The notes under the pieces were generated by a model. It was not told where the DNA came from. It did no database searches and saw only the letters and a list, made by a program, of their open reading frames with translations. Shown here piece after piece: positions 16,270-22,974 of a stretch of 33,189 nucleotides of DNA. The stretch covers positions 1,498,907-1,532,095 of the forward strand of contig CP070755.1 in the NCBI GenBank assembly GCA_020348885.1, in the 5' to 3' direction. The stretch is from Candidatus Coatesiibacteriota bacterium (GTDB taxonomy: Bacteria > RBG-13-66-14 > B26-G2 > WVWN01 > G020348885). How positions within the stretch are numbered: the stretch's first letter is position 1; each line of letters opens with the position of its first letter. Both the position numbers and the translations under genes were made by a program.

Positions 16270-16298
16270 ATTATACCAGATAGGGGCGTCCGTTCCGA
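16270..16298 (-). promoter_or_regulatory. Possible promoter for the synthase fusion gene
   Basis: On the minus strand a perfect TATAAT (16275-16270) lies about 24 bases before the start codon. The -35 region (16298-16293, TCGGAA) matches consensus at only three positions, so it is called on the -10 box and its placement. Confidence 0.45.
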
Positions 16299-16321
16299 AA
16301 AAACCGGGGGATGGCCCCGGT
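16298..16321 (-). terminator. Intrinsic terminator after the marC-lipoprotein operon
   Basis: Read on the minus strand, ACCGGGG / CCCCGGT with a five-base loop is followed by a run of T residues (A16303 to A16298 on plus). It lies about 30 bases beyond the lipoprotein stop codon and next to the promoter of the following gene. Confidence 0.8.
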
Positions 16322-16352
16322 CTTTTACGTTAAGTATTTCAGACCCTGCCCA

Positions 16353-17114
16353 TTAATACGGCGGCGGGTTTTCGGCCGAGATGTCTATACCGGTCGGGTT
16401 CGGGTCCGTGTCGTCCACCGTAACCGGGTCCGGTTCGGTATCGCCGGGCGGGTCGTAGCCGTACGCGCCTAGCATCGTGTAGTCGGCGAGGCCACGCCAG
16501 GTAAAGACGCCAACGGTTTTGTACGTTCCATAAACAACGTCGTTAACCGTATAGTCCCAAGAGTCGTCCTCGTTAAAAGGTTCGGTGTAGAACGTGGGCA
16601 TCTTTATCGGCGGCCAGTTCTCGAAGGCGATAACGTATACGTCGTCCGACGGCCACGTTCCGGTGAAGGTAACGGTCCCGGAGATAGTCCCTTTTTGCGG
16701 CGGTTCGTACGAAGCGTCGAAGTCGATGCCCGTCGCGTTCGGCTGGCTTTCAGATAACGTGACCGGATCCGGGTCTTCGTCCGGCGGCTCGTAACCGTAC
16801 GCGCCCATAAACGTAAATTCCGGGTACGTATAGAGGGCCACCGCCGCGTACGTACGTAATGCCATTTCGTCTATTGTGTAATCGAACGTAGCACCGCTTG
16901 GTTCCGAGATAGGGTCCGAAAGGACCGGCATACTTTCCATCGGCCATTCTAACGTCGCGATGACGTAAACGGTTTGGTCCGCCGGCGGCCAATCACCGGT
17001 AAAAGTAACGGTCCCGCTGATACTGCCGAGTAGCGGCGGTTCGATATTGTTACACCCTATCGCGACCGCTACCAGAACGGTGGCCAGGGCGGGTATTATT
17101 ATTCGCTTATCCAT
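16353..17114 (-). CDS. Lipoprotein with two tandem ~103-residue repeats
   Basis: The 253-residue product has a lipoprotein signal (MDKRIIIPAL, core ATVLVAVA, lipobox AIGC with Cys21). The mature protein is two copies of one domain, residues about 30-132 and 142-244. Each opens with ISGTVTFTG.WP, continues with VYVIA, a WP...MP block, a DYT, an MGAYGY.PP segment, PDPVT and closes with TGID. This resembles beta-sandwich repeats of the carboxypeptidase-regulatory or Ig-like kind, but I cannot name the family. The proline-rich last residues (ENPPPY) are odd. A strong ribosome site AAGGAG precedes the ATG and overlaps the end of marC, ten bases upstream, so the two are co-expressed. No catalytic motif is visible. 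Confidence 0.82.
   Translation of the reverse strand: MDKRIIIPALATVLVAVAIGCNNIEPPLLGSISGTVTFTGDWPPADQTVYVIATLEWPMESMPVLSDPISEPSGATFDYTIDEMALRTYAAVALYTYPEFTFMGAYGYEPPDEDPDPVTLSESQPNATGIDFDASYEPPQKGTISGTVTFTGTWPSDDVYVIAFENWPPIKMPTFYTEPFNEDDSWDYTVNDVVYGTYKTVGVFTWRGLADYTMLGAYGYDPPGDTEPDPVTVDDTDPNPTGIDISAENPPPY
16383..17027 (-). repeat. Tandem protein-coding repeat inside the lipoprotein gene
   Basis: Repeat 1 is encoded by 17027-16719 and repeat 2 by 16691-16383. They share the landmarks ISGTVTFTG, VYVIA, MGAYGY, PDPVT and TGID in the same order and spacing, with clear divergence elsewhere. This points to an old in-frame duplication rather than recent slippage. Confidence 0.8.
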
Positions 17115-17124
17115 AAGGGTCTCC

Positions 17125-17724
17125 TTATTTCCCGAGTAAACCGGGCATTATTTCGAGTAATCCTTCACGAATCATCGTCACGGCGATAGCAGCCAGGAGC
17201 ATATACATAATCTTCGACACGGCGATCGAAGTCGCACGGCCTATTACTTTGCTTATCCCGTGGGCGAACCTGAGACCTAGGAAGACGATTACAAGGTTGA
17301 CGCCAAAGGCTATTATCGTCTGTATTATACCATAACTGTTACCGGCGGCCAACAACGCCGCAAGGGCTGCCGGGCCGATTATCAATGGCATCCCTAAAGG
17401 TACGACGCCGATTTCGTTCCCCATAACCCGACGCTCGTCCCTCGATTTAATGATGTCGAGTATCGAAAGGACAAGGAGTAGGATACCGCCGGCCACCTTA
17501 AAATCGGCGACGGTCACGCCGAGAAGTGCGAAGACGCCCTTGCCGGTGAATAAGAAAGCTAACCCGATTACCGCGGCGACAAAGGTAGCCTGCTTCACGA
17601 TGCGCTTTTTCGCCGCGTCCGTCATATCGGCGGTCAAACCGAGATATATCGGCAGCGCACCGATGATGTCCATCGCGACGAAAAGCGGTATGAAAGCGAA
17701 GAGGAAATCTTTCAGATAATCCAT
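17125..17724 (-). CDS. marC: MarC-family integral membrane protein
   Basis: A 199-residue polytopic inner-membrane protein of the MarC/UPF0056 family, with about six hydrophobic helices (for example FLFAFIPLFVAMDIIGALPIYLGL near the start and SKIMYMLLAAIAVTMIREGLLEI near the end). Family hallmarks are FVAMDIIGALPIYLGLT and VVPLGMPLIIGPAALAALL. The function of MarC is not settled; the early link to multiple antibiotic resistance was not upheld and transport is presumed. The ATG at 17724 has a CGGAG ribosome site. It is the first gene of a two-gene operon with the repeat lipoprotein and is transcribed divergently from the PhnD-like gene. Confidence 0.9.
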   Translation of the reverse strand: MDYLKDFLFAFIPLFVAMDIIGALPIYLGLTADMTDAAKKRIVKQATFVAAVIGLAFLFTGKGVFALLGVTVADFKVAGGILLLVLSILDIIKSRDERRVMGNEIGVVPLGMPLIIGPAALAALLAAGNSYGIIQTIIAFGVNLVIVFLGLRFAHGISKVIGRATSIAVSKIMYMLLAAIAVTMIREGLLEIMPGLLGK

Positions 17725-17760
17725 CGTAAACTCCGGGCTGCCCCAGCGTAAGGGGCGCGT

Positions 17761-17789
17761 ATTATGCCTTTTGGCTTGACATAAGTCAA
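17761..17789 (-). promoter_or_regulatory. Promoter for the marC operon
   Basis: On the minus strand, TTGACT (17789-17784), a 17-base spacer and CATAAT (17766-17761) match consensus at five of six positions each. Transcription would begin near 17754, about 30 bases before the marC ATG. Its -35 box is the right half of the palindrome shared with the divergent promoter. Confidence 0.7.
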
Positions 17790-17802
17790 CGGTGATTATA
17801 GT
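17776..17802 (+). promoter_or_regulatory. Promoter for the PhnD-like gene, sharing a palindrome with marC
   Basis: A perfect TTGACA (17776-17781) is followed by TATAGT (17797-17802) with a short 15-base spacer. TTGAC-ATAA-GTCAA (17776-17789) is a perfect inverted repeat formed by this -35 box and the opposite-strand -35 box of marC. Transcription would start near 17809. The short spacer suggests weak or activator-assisted use. Confidence 0.5.
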
Positions 17803-17859
17803 ATCCCATTGAGAACAAGCGTCTTTCCGGCTGTGGGAATCTCGAAAGGGGGAAAGCCC

Positions 17860-18729
17860 GTGGTGATTAAATGTTTGAGGGCGTTCGCCGCGTTGATCGC
17901 CGTTGCGGCTCTGCTGGGCGGGTGCGGTGGAAAGGAAGTAAAGGAGCCGATTAAGGTAGCCCTCGGGCCGACGTTCGACGCCGCGAAGGTGGACGAACGG
18001 TTCGGGCCGCTTTCCAGCTATCTGGAAGAGAAGATGGAGCAGCCCGTAGAGTTTACCGGTACTAACTCGGTGGAGGAGTTCGGCGACTTGGTGAAAGGCG
18101 GCGGTTACTGGTTCGTTTTCGCCGACCCGGTAACGTATTTCGAAGTATCCGAGTATTGCGTGCCGATAGCCAAACCAAGTTACGTGGACTTGGGATCGAT
18201 GGATCAGGGCTCGATAATCATCAAGGAAGGCCGTGAGAAGGAAATTATTAACGTCCCGGAGATGAAGGGCAGCTCAATTATGATAGTGGGAAAACATTCC
18301 CTGGGCGGATATCTTTCTCAAAAGCTTTTCTTCCTGCAGCACGGGTTGGACATTGACCTGGACTTCGACGTACGGGAAGCGCCCGGTGGCGACCCCGAGG
18401 CCGTTATCGCGGCGGTCGCGGCGGGCGAAGTCGACTACGGTATGGTCCCTATAGGGTACGCACCGATGGAGCCGGGGAAAGGAGCGATTTACCTTACGGT
18501 CACCGATAGGGTGCCCGTCGAGGTCTTTGCGTATTACCAGGAAGGCGACAAGGAAGTGGCCGGCAAATTGAAATCGGTTCTTAAAGGAATTCCGAAGAAC
18601 GACCCGGCGTTAGAGCCCCTCGGGATCGAGAACTTCACGCCGGCTACCCAGGCCGAGTACGATGGTATTCTGATGCCGCTGGAAATGGACAAAGCCAATA
18701 AGGCGCAGCGTTTAGCGGCGGGCGAATAA
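17860..18729 (+). CDS. PhnD-like substrate-binding lipoprotein
   Basis: A 289-residue periplasmic-binding-protein lipoprotein of the PhnD (phosphate/phosphite/phosphonate) type. The signal core AFAALIAVAALLGGC ends in a lipobox with Cys22. The body has the two-lobe pattern: IKVALGPTFDAAKVDERFGPLSSYLEE, FVFADPVTYFEV, then GKHSLGGYLSQKLFFLQHGLDID, AVIAAVAAGEVDYGMVPIGY. No ATPase or permease gene is nearby, so it is either an orphan receptor or works with a distant transporter. GTG at 17860 (or the next GTG, 17863) is chosen because AAAGGGGGA sits 6-7 bases upstream and because it gives a compact signal peptide; an in-frame TTG at 17809 coincides with the predicted transcription start. The next gene is 20 bases downstream. 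Confidence 0.85.
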   Translation: MVIKCLRAFAALIAVAALLGGCGGKEVKEPIKVALGPTFDAAKVDERFGPLSSYLEEKMEQPVEFTGTNSVEEFGDLVKGGGYWFVFADPVTYFEVSEYCVPIAKPSYVDLGSMDQGSIIIKEGREKEIINVPEMKGSSIMIVGKHSLGGYLSQKLFFLQHGLDIDLDFDVREAPGGDPEAVIAAVAAGEVDYGMVPIGYAPMEPGKGAIYLTVTDRVPVEVFAYYQEGDKEVAGKLKSVLKGIPKNDPALEPLGIENFTPATQAEYDGILMPLEMDKANKAQRLAAGE

Positions 18730-18749
18730 GCCCGGCAAAAGACCGCCAG

Positions 18750-19352
18750 GTGAAACTTTTAAACGATATCGGAAAGGGGATAGGTAAGTATGCCCTTGCC
18801 CCGCCGGCCCGGTTGTTGGGCCGGTTGGGTTTAAGTCCAACGGTATTCACCATTGTAGGTCTTGGCGTGAGCGCGGGCGCAGGGGTCGCGTTCGCCGCCG
18901 GTTCTTTGCGGTTGGGTGGGTTGTTGGTTCTCCTTGCCGGTTTTTTCGATATGTTCGACGGCGTTTACGCTCGTGTGAACGAGAAGGCGAGCCGTTTCGG
19001 CGCGTTCGTGGACTCGACGGTCGACCGTTACAGCGAGTCGGCGTACTTAACGGGGCTTATCTATTATTACGCGTCGCTCCAGAATAAGGACATGGCCCTG
19101 TTGACCGTTCTCGTCCTTATAGGTTCAGTTATAGTTTCGTATATTAAAGCCCGTGCCGAATCGCTCATCGAGTCCTGTAAGGTCGGGTTAATGGAGCGAC
19201 CGGAGCGTATGATCGTGTTGGCGGTCGGGTGCCTTATCGGCGGTTGGTTCGTTTTCGGTTCGTTACTATTGTTGGCCGTCCTGGTTCATATAACGGCGGT
19301 CCAGCGGATAGTTTTCACGGGTCGAAGACTTAGACGGACGCGCAAAAGGTAA
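18750..19352 (+). CDS. CDP-alcohol phosphatidyltransferase
   Basis: A 200-residue integral membrane enzyme that swaps CMP on a CDP-linked lipid (or head group) for an alcohol, forming a phospholipid head group. The complete CDP-OH-P signature D-x2-D-G-x2-A-R-x8-G-x3-D-x3-D is present with Asp67, Asp70, Gly71, Ala74, Arg75, Gly84, Asp88 and Asp92. Several hydrophobic helices follow. It starts with GTG 20 bases after the PhnD-like gene. The acceptor cannot be fixed: the form resembles phosphatidylinositol-phosphate or archaetidylinositol-phosphate synthase-like members as well as PgsA. A terminator follows within 30 bases. Confidence 0.9.
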   Translation: MKLLNDIGKGIGKYALAPPARLLGRLGLSPTVFTIVGLGVSAGAGVAFAAGSLRLGGLLVLLAGFFDMFDGVYARVNEKASRFGAFVDSTVDRYSESAYLTGLIYYYASLQNKDMALLTVLVLIGSVIVSYIKARAESLIESCKVGLMERPERMIVLAVGCLIGGWFVFGSLLLLAVLVHITAVQRIVFTGRRLRRTRKR

Positions 19353-19379
19353 TAGAAAGCGGTTTTTAGTAAAAAGAAT

Positions 19380-19401
19380 ACGCCTCTCGCGGGGCGTTTT
19401 T
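19380..19401. terminator. Bidirectional intrinsic terminator between convergent genes
   Basis: ACGCCTC / GGGGCGT stem (one G-T pair) with loop TCGC, followed by TTTTT on the plus strand. On the minus strand the stem is followed by ATTCTTTTTAC, so it can also stop the polysaccharide operon ending at 19422. Confidence 0.82.
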
Positions 19402-19421
19402 GATAATCGCGCGGAAATACG

Positions 19422-20876
19422 TTAATCGTTTATAGCTTTTTCCGTAGGATTATAGGACGGGACGAGTTGGGACAGTATATCGAGCATTAAAACTTTGTCC
19501 ATGTCGGCGGCGGTTTTTTCCAGGGCCGCCGCCTGGGCTAGTATTTTATATTGGTCCACCGAAGGCGGAGCGACTACCATAATTTGCTCGATAGGCGTCG
19601 ATGTGAGGCTTTCGTGAGACGCGATTAGTTCCTCGTTCAAGCGTTCGCCGTGCTTCATTCCGATGTAGTTTATCTCGATGTCTTTATCCGGTACGTAACC
19701 GCTCAATCGGATGAGGTCTTTCGCCAGTTCTTCGATTCGGATCGGAAGCCCCATATCCAAAATCATTATATCGCCGTCTTCGCCGATGGCCGATGCCTGT
19801 ACGACGAGCTGGACGGCTTCGTAAACGGTCATGAAGTACCGGGTCATCTCCGGGTCCGTCACCGTTACCGGGCCGCCCATTTCTATTTGTTTCTTGAACA
19901 CTGTAATGACGCTGCCTCGACTTTCCAGTACGTTCCCGAAACGGACTGTTACGAAGTTCGTATCGTTGCCGTAGCGTAAAGCTTGTACCACCAACTCGGC
20001 CACCATTTTTGACGCGCCCATCGCGCTTGCCGGGTTTACCGCCTTGTCTGTCGAGATGAGTATGAAACGGGACGCGCCGTGGGTTATCGCTTCTTCGGCC
20101 ATTACCCTCGTCCCGGTAACGTTGTTCTTGACAGCTTCTTCTATGTTAAGTTCCATCAGCCCTATGTGTTTGTGAGCGGCTGCGTGGAATACTATCGACG
20201 GCTTATACGCTTCGAAAACCTTTTCTATTTTCCGGGCGTCTTTAATGTCTCCGACGATGGGCACCGCCGGAACGTCCGGGAACTTACGGGCCAACTCATT
20301 TTGGATTTCGAAGATACTGTTTTCGCCGTGGCCCAGTAGAAGTAGTTTTTCGGGTTTGAAGGGAGTAAGTTGACGGCATAACTCGGCGCCGATGGAGCCG
20401 CCGGCACCGGTAATCAGTATCGTTCGACCTTCGAACTCTTCCGTAATAGCGCTCAAGTCGAGTTCGATGGGGTCGCGTTTGAGTAAGTCCTCCACCTGGA
20501 CGTCGCGGACCTGGTAGATTTTCGCGTCGCCGTGGATAATTTCGAAGACCCCCGGGAGAATCCTGTGAGCTACTTCTTCGGCGATACACTCTTCGATAAT
20601 TTTCCGGGCTATATCGCCCGATGCCGACGGCATTGCTATCAGAACTTCTTCCACTTCGTATTCTGTAATCACGTGCCGGAGGTCGTCGTTGTTTCCTACG
20701 ACGGGCACGCCGTGGATTTCGGACCAGAGTTTCTTGGGGTCGTCGTCCAGGAACGCTACGAGCTCCATCGCAAGCCGCGGGTTATTGACTATTTCGCGGC
20801 CGATCATCTCGCCGGCTTCGCCAGCGCCGCAAATAACGACTCGTTTACTACGCCCGGTGTGTTTTCTATCTACCAC
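19422..20876 (-). CDS. Soluble CapD/WbpM-like NDP-sugar 4,6-dehydratase
   Basis: Polysaccharide-biosynthesis enzyme expected to act on UDP-N-acetylglucosamine-type substrates, giving a 4-keto-6-deoxy sugar. Two Rossmann folds are visible: an N-terminal CoA-binding-like fold with GAGEAG (17-22) and the catalytic SDR domain with GAGGSIG (157-163). The active-site region has STDKAVNPASAMGASK, with Met286 and Lys290 in place of the classical Tyr-x3-Lys, the SMK-type arrangement known from WbpM/PglF. Typical CapD/WbpM proteins carry an N-terminal block of four membrane helices; this 484-residue form begins directly with the first Rossmann fold. The start is GTG at 20876, overlapping the WecA-like gene by 11 bases, so the two are translationally coupled. 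Confidence 0.88.
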   Translation of the reverse strand: MVDRKHTGRSKRVVICGAGEAGEMIGREIVNNPRLAMELVAFLDDDPKKLWSEIHGVPVVGNNDDLRHVITEYEVEEVLIAMPSASGDIARKIIEECIAEEVAHRILPGVFEIIHGDAKIYQVRDVQVEDLLKRDPIELDLSAITEEFEGRTILITGAGGSIGAELCRQLTPFKPEKLLLLGHGENSIFEIQNELARKFPDVPAVPIVGDIKDARKIEKVFEAYKPSIVFHAAAHKHIGLMELNIEEAVKNNVTGTRVMAEEAITHGASRFILISTDKAVNPASAMGASKMVAELVVQALRYGNDTNFVTVRFGNVLESRGSVITVFKKQIEMGGPVTVTDPEMTRYFMTVYEAVQLVVQASAIGEDGDIMILDMGLPIRIEELAKDLIRLSGYVPDKDIEINYIGMKHGERLNEELIASHESLTSTPIEQIMVVAPPSVDQYKILAQAAALEKTAADMDKVLMLDILSQLVPSYNPTEKAIND

Positions 20877-21933
20877 TCTTGATTCCCGTTACGTCCTCGA
20901 TTTTAAGGCTTTCCAATAGATAAACGAACAACCCGAAGAAGACGCCCAATATAATGAGTATAGTTAAGCGGAAGTCCCGAGGGACGAAGTTGAAGACAAC
21001 CGTCGTTAGACAGAAAATAAAAGTAATCAGGTAAATATATAGGACGGCGCCGCGTACGCCTAGCCGAGTTCTGGCGAGTTTGTTATGGAAAAATTCCGTA
21101 TCGCGGCTGGATATCATCCTCCGCTTCCGCGACCTTCTGATTACGGCGTACATAACTTCCATTAAAGGGACGGCCAGCGCGATCATAGGTACGATAAACG
21201 CCGTGACGGCCATTGTCTTCATATTGACGATGGTCGCTATTCCGGCATATGTGAACCCTAGGAAGAGAGCCCCCGTGTCGCCCATTATTATTTTCGCCGG
21301 ATGGAAATTGAATATAAGAAATGCTACGCACGCGCCCACGAGAGCCAGCATAAGTTCCGCTACGATATAATCCGCCCTGATAATCGCGATCGCCGCTACA
21401 GTGGCCGCCGCTATCGAGATTATTCCCGCGCATAACCCGTCGAGACCGTCGACCAAGTTACTCGCGTTGGTCCCGGCGACCAGCCATACGATTATTAACA
21501 ATACACTGACGTAGTTGGAAAGCTCCAAGCCGAAGAACGAAAATTCGTATGCGGCGAAACGGACGCTGTAGCCGAACGCGACGAGAACGGCCGCCGCGGT
21601 TATTTGTAAGGCCAGCTTCGACCGCCAACGGAGTTCTACGGTATCGTCGGCGAGGCCTACCAGGAAAATAATAAAACCCCCGGCGACCAGGCCCAGTAAG
21701 TGTAGGTTATAATTGCCCGATATAACAAAACGGCGGATAATTCCGACCGCTATCGGAAACGTAACGGCTATATACAAAGCGATTCCGCCTAGTGTAGGTA
21801 CGGGACGTTCGTGCACGTGGCCGGGCCTGGGCCGGTCGAAAGCGCCGAACCGCCGGGCGAAATATATTACTACGGGCGTCAGTACTACTGACAGCCCGAA
21901 AGACGAAACCAGGGAAAAGAGCAAGCCTTTCAT
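20866..21933 (-). CDS. WecA-like undecaprenyl-phosphate sugar-1-phosphate transferase
   Basis: A 355-residue polytopic enzyme of the MraY/WecA family that transfers a sugar-1-phosphate from a UDP-sugar to undecaprenyl phosphate, starting a surface glycan. About ten to eleven hydrophobic helices are visible. Motifs are HERPVPTLGGIALY (41-54), the Mg2+-binding LADDTVELRWRSKL (94-107), NLVDGLDGLCAG (159-170) and IIMGDTGALFLGF. It lacks the MraY-specific peptide-binding loop features, so WecA-type is preferred. The cytoplasmic loop RRSRKRR is basic. It lies three bases after the LytR_C gene and overlaps the CapD-like gene, so all three form one operon. The identity of the sugar is unknown. Confidence 0.9.
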   Translation of the reverse strand: MKGLLFSLVSSFGLSVVLTPVVIYFARRFGAFDRPRPGHVHERPVPTLGGIALYIAVTFPIAVGIIRRFVISGNYNLHLLGLVAGGFIIFLVGLADDTVELRWRSKLALQITAAAVLVAFGYSVRFAAYEFSFFGLELSNYVSVLLIIVWLVAGTNASNLVDGLDGLCAGIISIAAATVAAIAIIRADYIVAELMLALVGACVAFLIFNFHPAKIIMGDTGALFLGFTYAGIATIVNMKTMAVTAFIVPMIALAVPLMEVMYAVIRRSRKRRMISSRDTEFFHNKLARTRLGVRGAVLYIYLITFIFCLTTVVFNFVPRDFRLTILIILGVFFGLFVYLLESLKIEDVTGIKSGR

Positions 21934-21936
21934 CTT

Positions 21937-22764
21937 TTACGTCGAATAGTCGTCGCTGACTATTACCTTAATATCGTAATCCGTTTCCCGGATATTCTTT
22001 TTGTCCATACCGAAGAGGTCGGCTATACGTTTGGCTTTCCCCTCTTCTCCTCCCGCCGCGAATAGGACCGTTTCTTCGTAATCGAAAGTTGTCGCGTTTC
22101 CGACTGCTATTACGGTGTACCCGTTACTTTCTAACCGTTCCTTTGTTTTCCCGGCGGCGCCCTCGAGCCCGCATCCGTTTAAAACCTCGACACGGACTTC
22201 TTCTGTAAGGCGCCCTTCCTTAACGAATGCTTCAAGGATAAGTTCAGATATATCCTGCCCGCAGACCATCGTGATATCGGCCTGGGTTACGTTGATGCTA
22301 CCACCGAGGGCGTCCGCTATTTTGCCGGCGTATTCTTTGTAACCGGGGCGGTATAGTACTATAGTCCCTCCGGCGTATGGGATTTCTGGCCTTTCTGTTT
22401 CAATAGTGAAGATCCCTTCGCTTTTTACATTGTAATTCTCGATGGCCGTCAAAGCGTTGCCGAAGCGTTGGGGAACGCTCGTGTTGTTGATGACGTACAC
22501 GTTAAGTTCAGCCGTGTCGGGAGACGTGGGCGTTTCCTCGGTGGGCGTTTCGGCTGGCGGTTCTTCCGTCGGCAGGGTTTCGGCGGTCTCCGCGCCGTTT
22601 CCACCGCGTTTGAATATCGCGTTCCTGTGCTGTACGGCCACCACGATGAGTACGACGACGATAACGACGGAGATTACGCCCGCGATTACCCGGATACGCT
22701 TCGCCCGTTTTCGCTCTTCGACTTTCGCGAGTCGGCCTGATGTGACACGTTTGTTCGTCGGCAT
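21937..22764 (-). CDS. Membrane-anchored protein with two LytR_C-type domains
   Basis: The 275 residues comprise a very basic cytoplasmic start, one membrane helix (about 24-44), a Pro/Thr/Glu-rich linker (about 55-86) and two related extracytoplasmic domains. The second (190-270: VRVEVLNGCGLEGAAGKTKERLESNGYTV) is a clear LytR_C domain. The first (87-168: LNVYVINNTSVPQRFGNAL) looks like a diverged copy. LytR_C domains usually sit at the C-terminus of LytR-CpsA-Psr ligases, which attach glycans to the cell wall; here no LCP catalytic domain is present, so it may act as an accessory or glycan-binding factor. It heads the operon with the WecA-like and CapD-like genes. No ribosome site is visible before the ATG. 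Confidence 0.82.
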   Translation of the reverse strand: MPTNKRVTSGRLAKVEERKRAKRIRVIAGVISVVIVVVLIVVAVQHRNAIFKRGGNGAETAETLPTEEPPAETPTEETPTSPDTAELNVYVINNTSVPQRFGNALTAIENYNVKSEGIFTIETERPEIPYAGGTIVLYRPGYKEYAGKIADALGGSINVTQADITMVCGQDISELILEAFVKEGRLTEEVRVEVLNGCGLEGAAGKTKERLESNGYTVIAVGNATTFDYEETVLFAAGGEEGKAKRIADLFGMDKKNIRETDYDIKVIVSDDYST

Positions 22765-22898
22765 AGAAGGGAATTACTTATCGCTTTAACGAACGGATAT
22801 ATACCACAGCATCCTTCTTTTTTCTATAAGTATCGGCGAACCTATCACGTTTGGGTGTTTTCGTAATCCGAGAGACGGGAGCCCGTACCTTAAAAGTG

Positions 22899-22926
22899 TT
22901 GTAAATACCGAACTGTGATATATAAT
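22899..22926 (+). promoter_or_regulatory. Promoter for the von Willebrand A membrane protein gene
   Basis: TTGTAA (22899-22904), a 16-base spacer and a perfect TATAAT (22921-22926). Transcription would start near 22933, about 40 bases before the ATG. It lies in the 210-base divergent gap with the polysaccharide operon; I found no equally good minus-strand promoter there. Confidence 0.6.
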
Positions 22927-22974
22927 TGGCGATAGTAAACCATTTACGTACTCAGCGTACGCGCGGGTTTGAAA

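Noticed and set aside
17809-17859. TTG at 17809 as start of the PhnD-like gene
   Set aside because: It coincides with the predicted transcription start and would bury the lipoprotein signal behind 17 extra residues; GTG at 17860 has a ribosome site.
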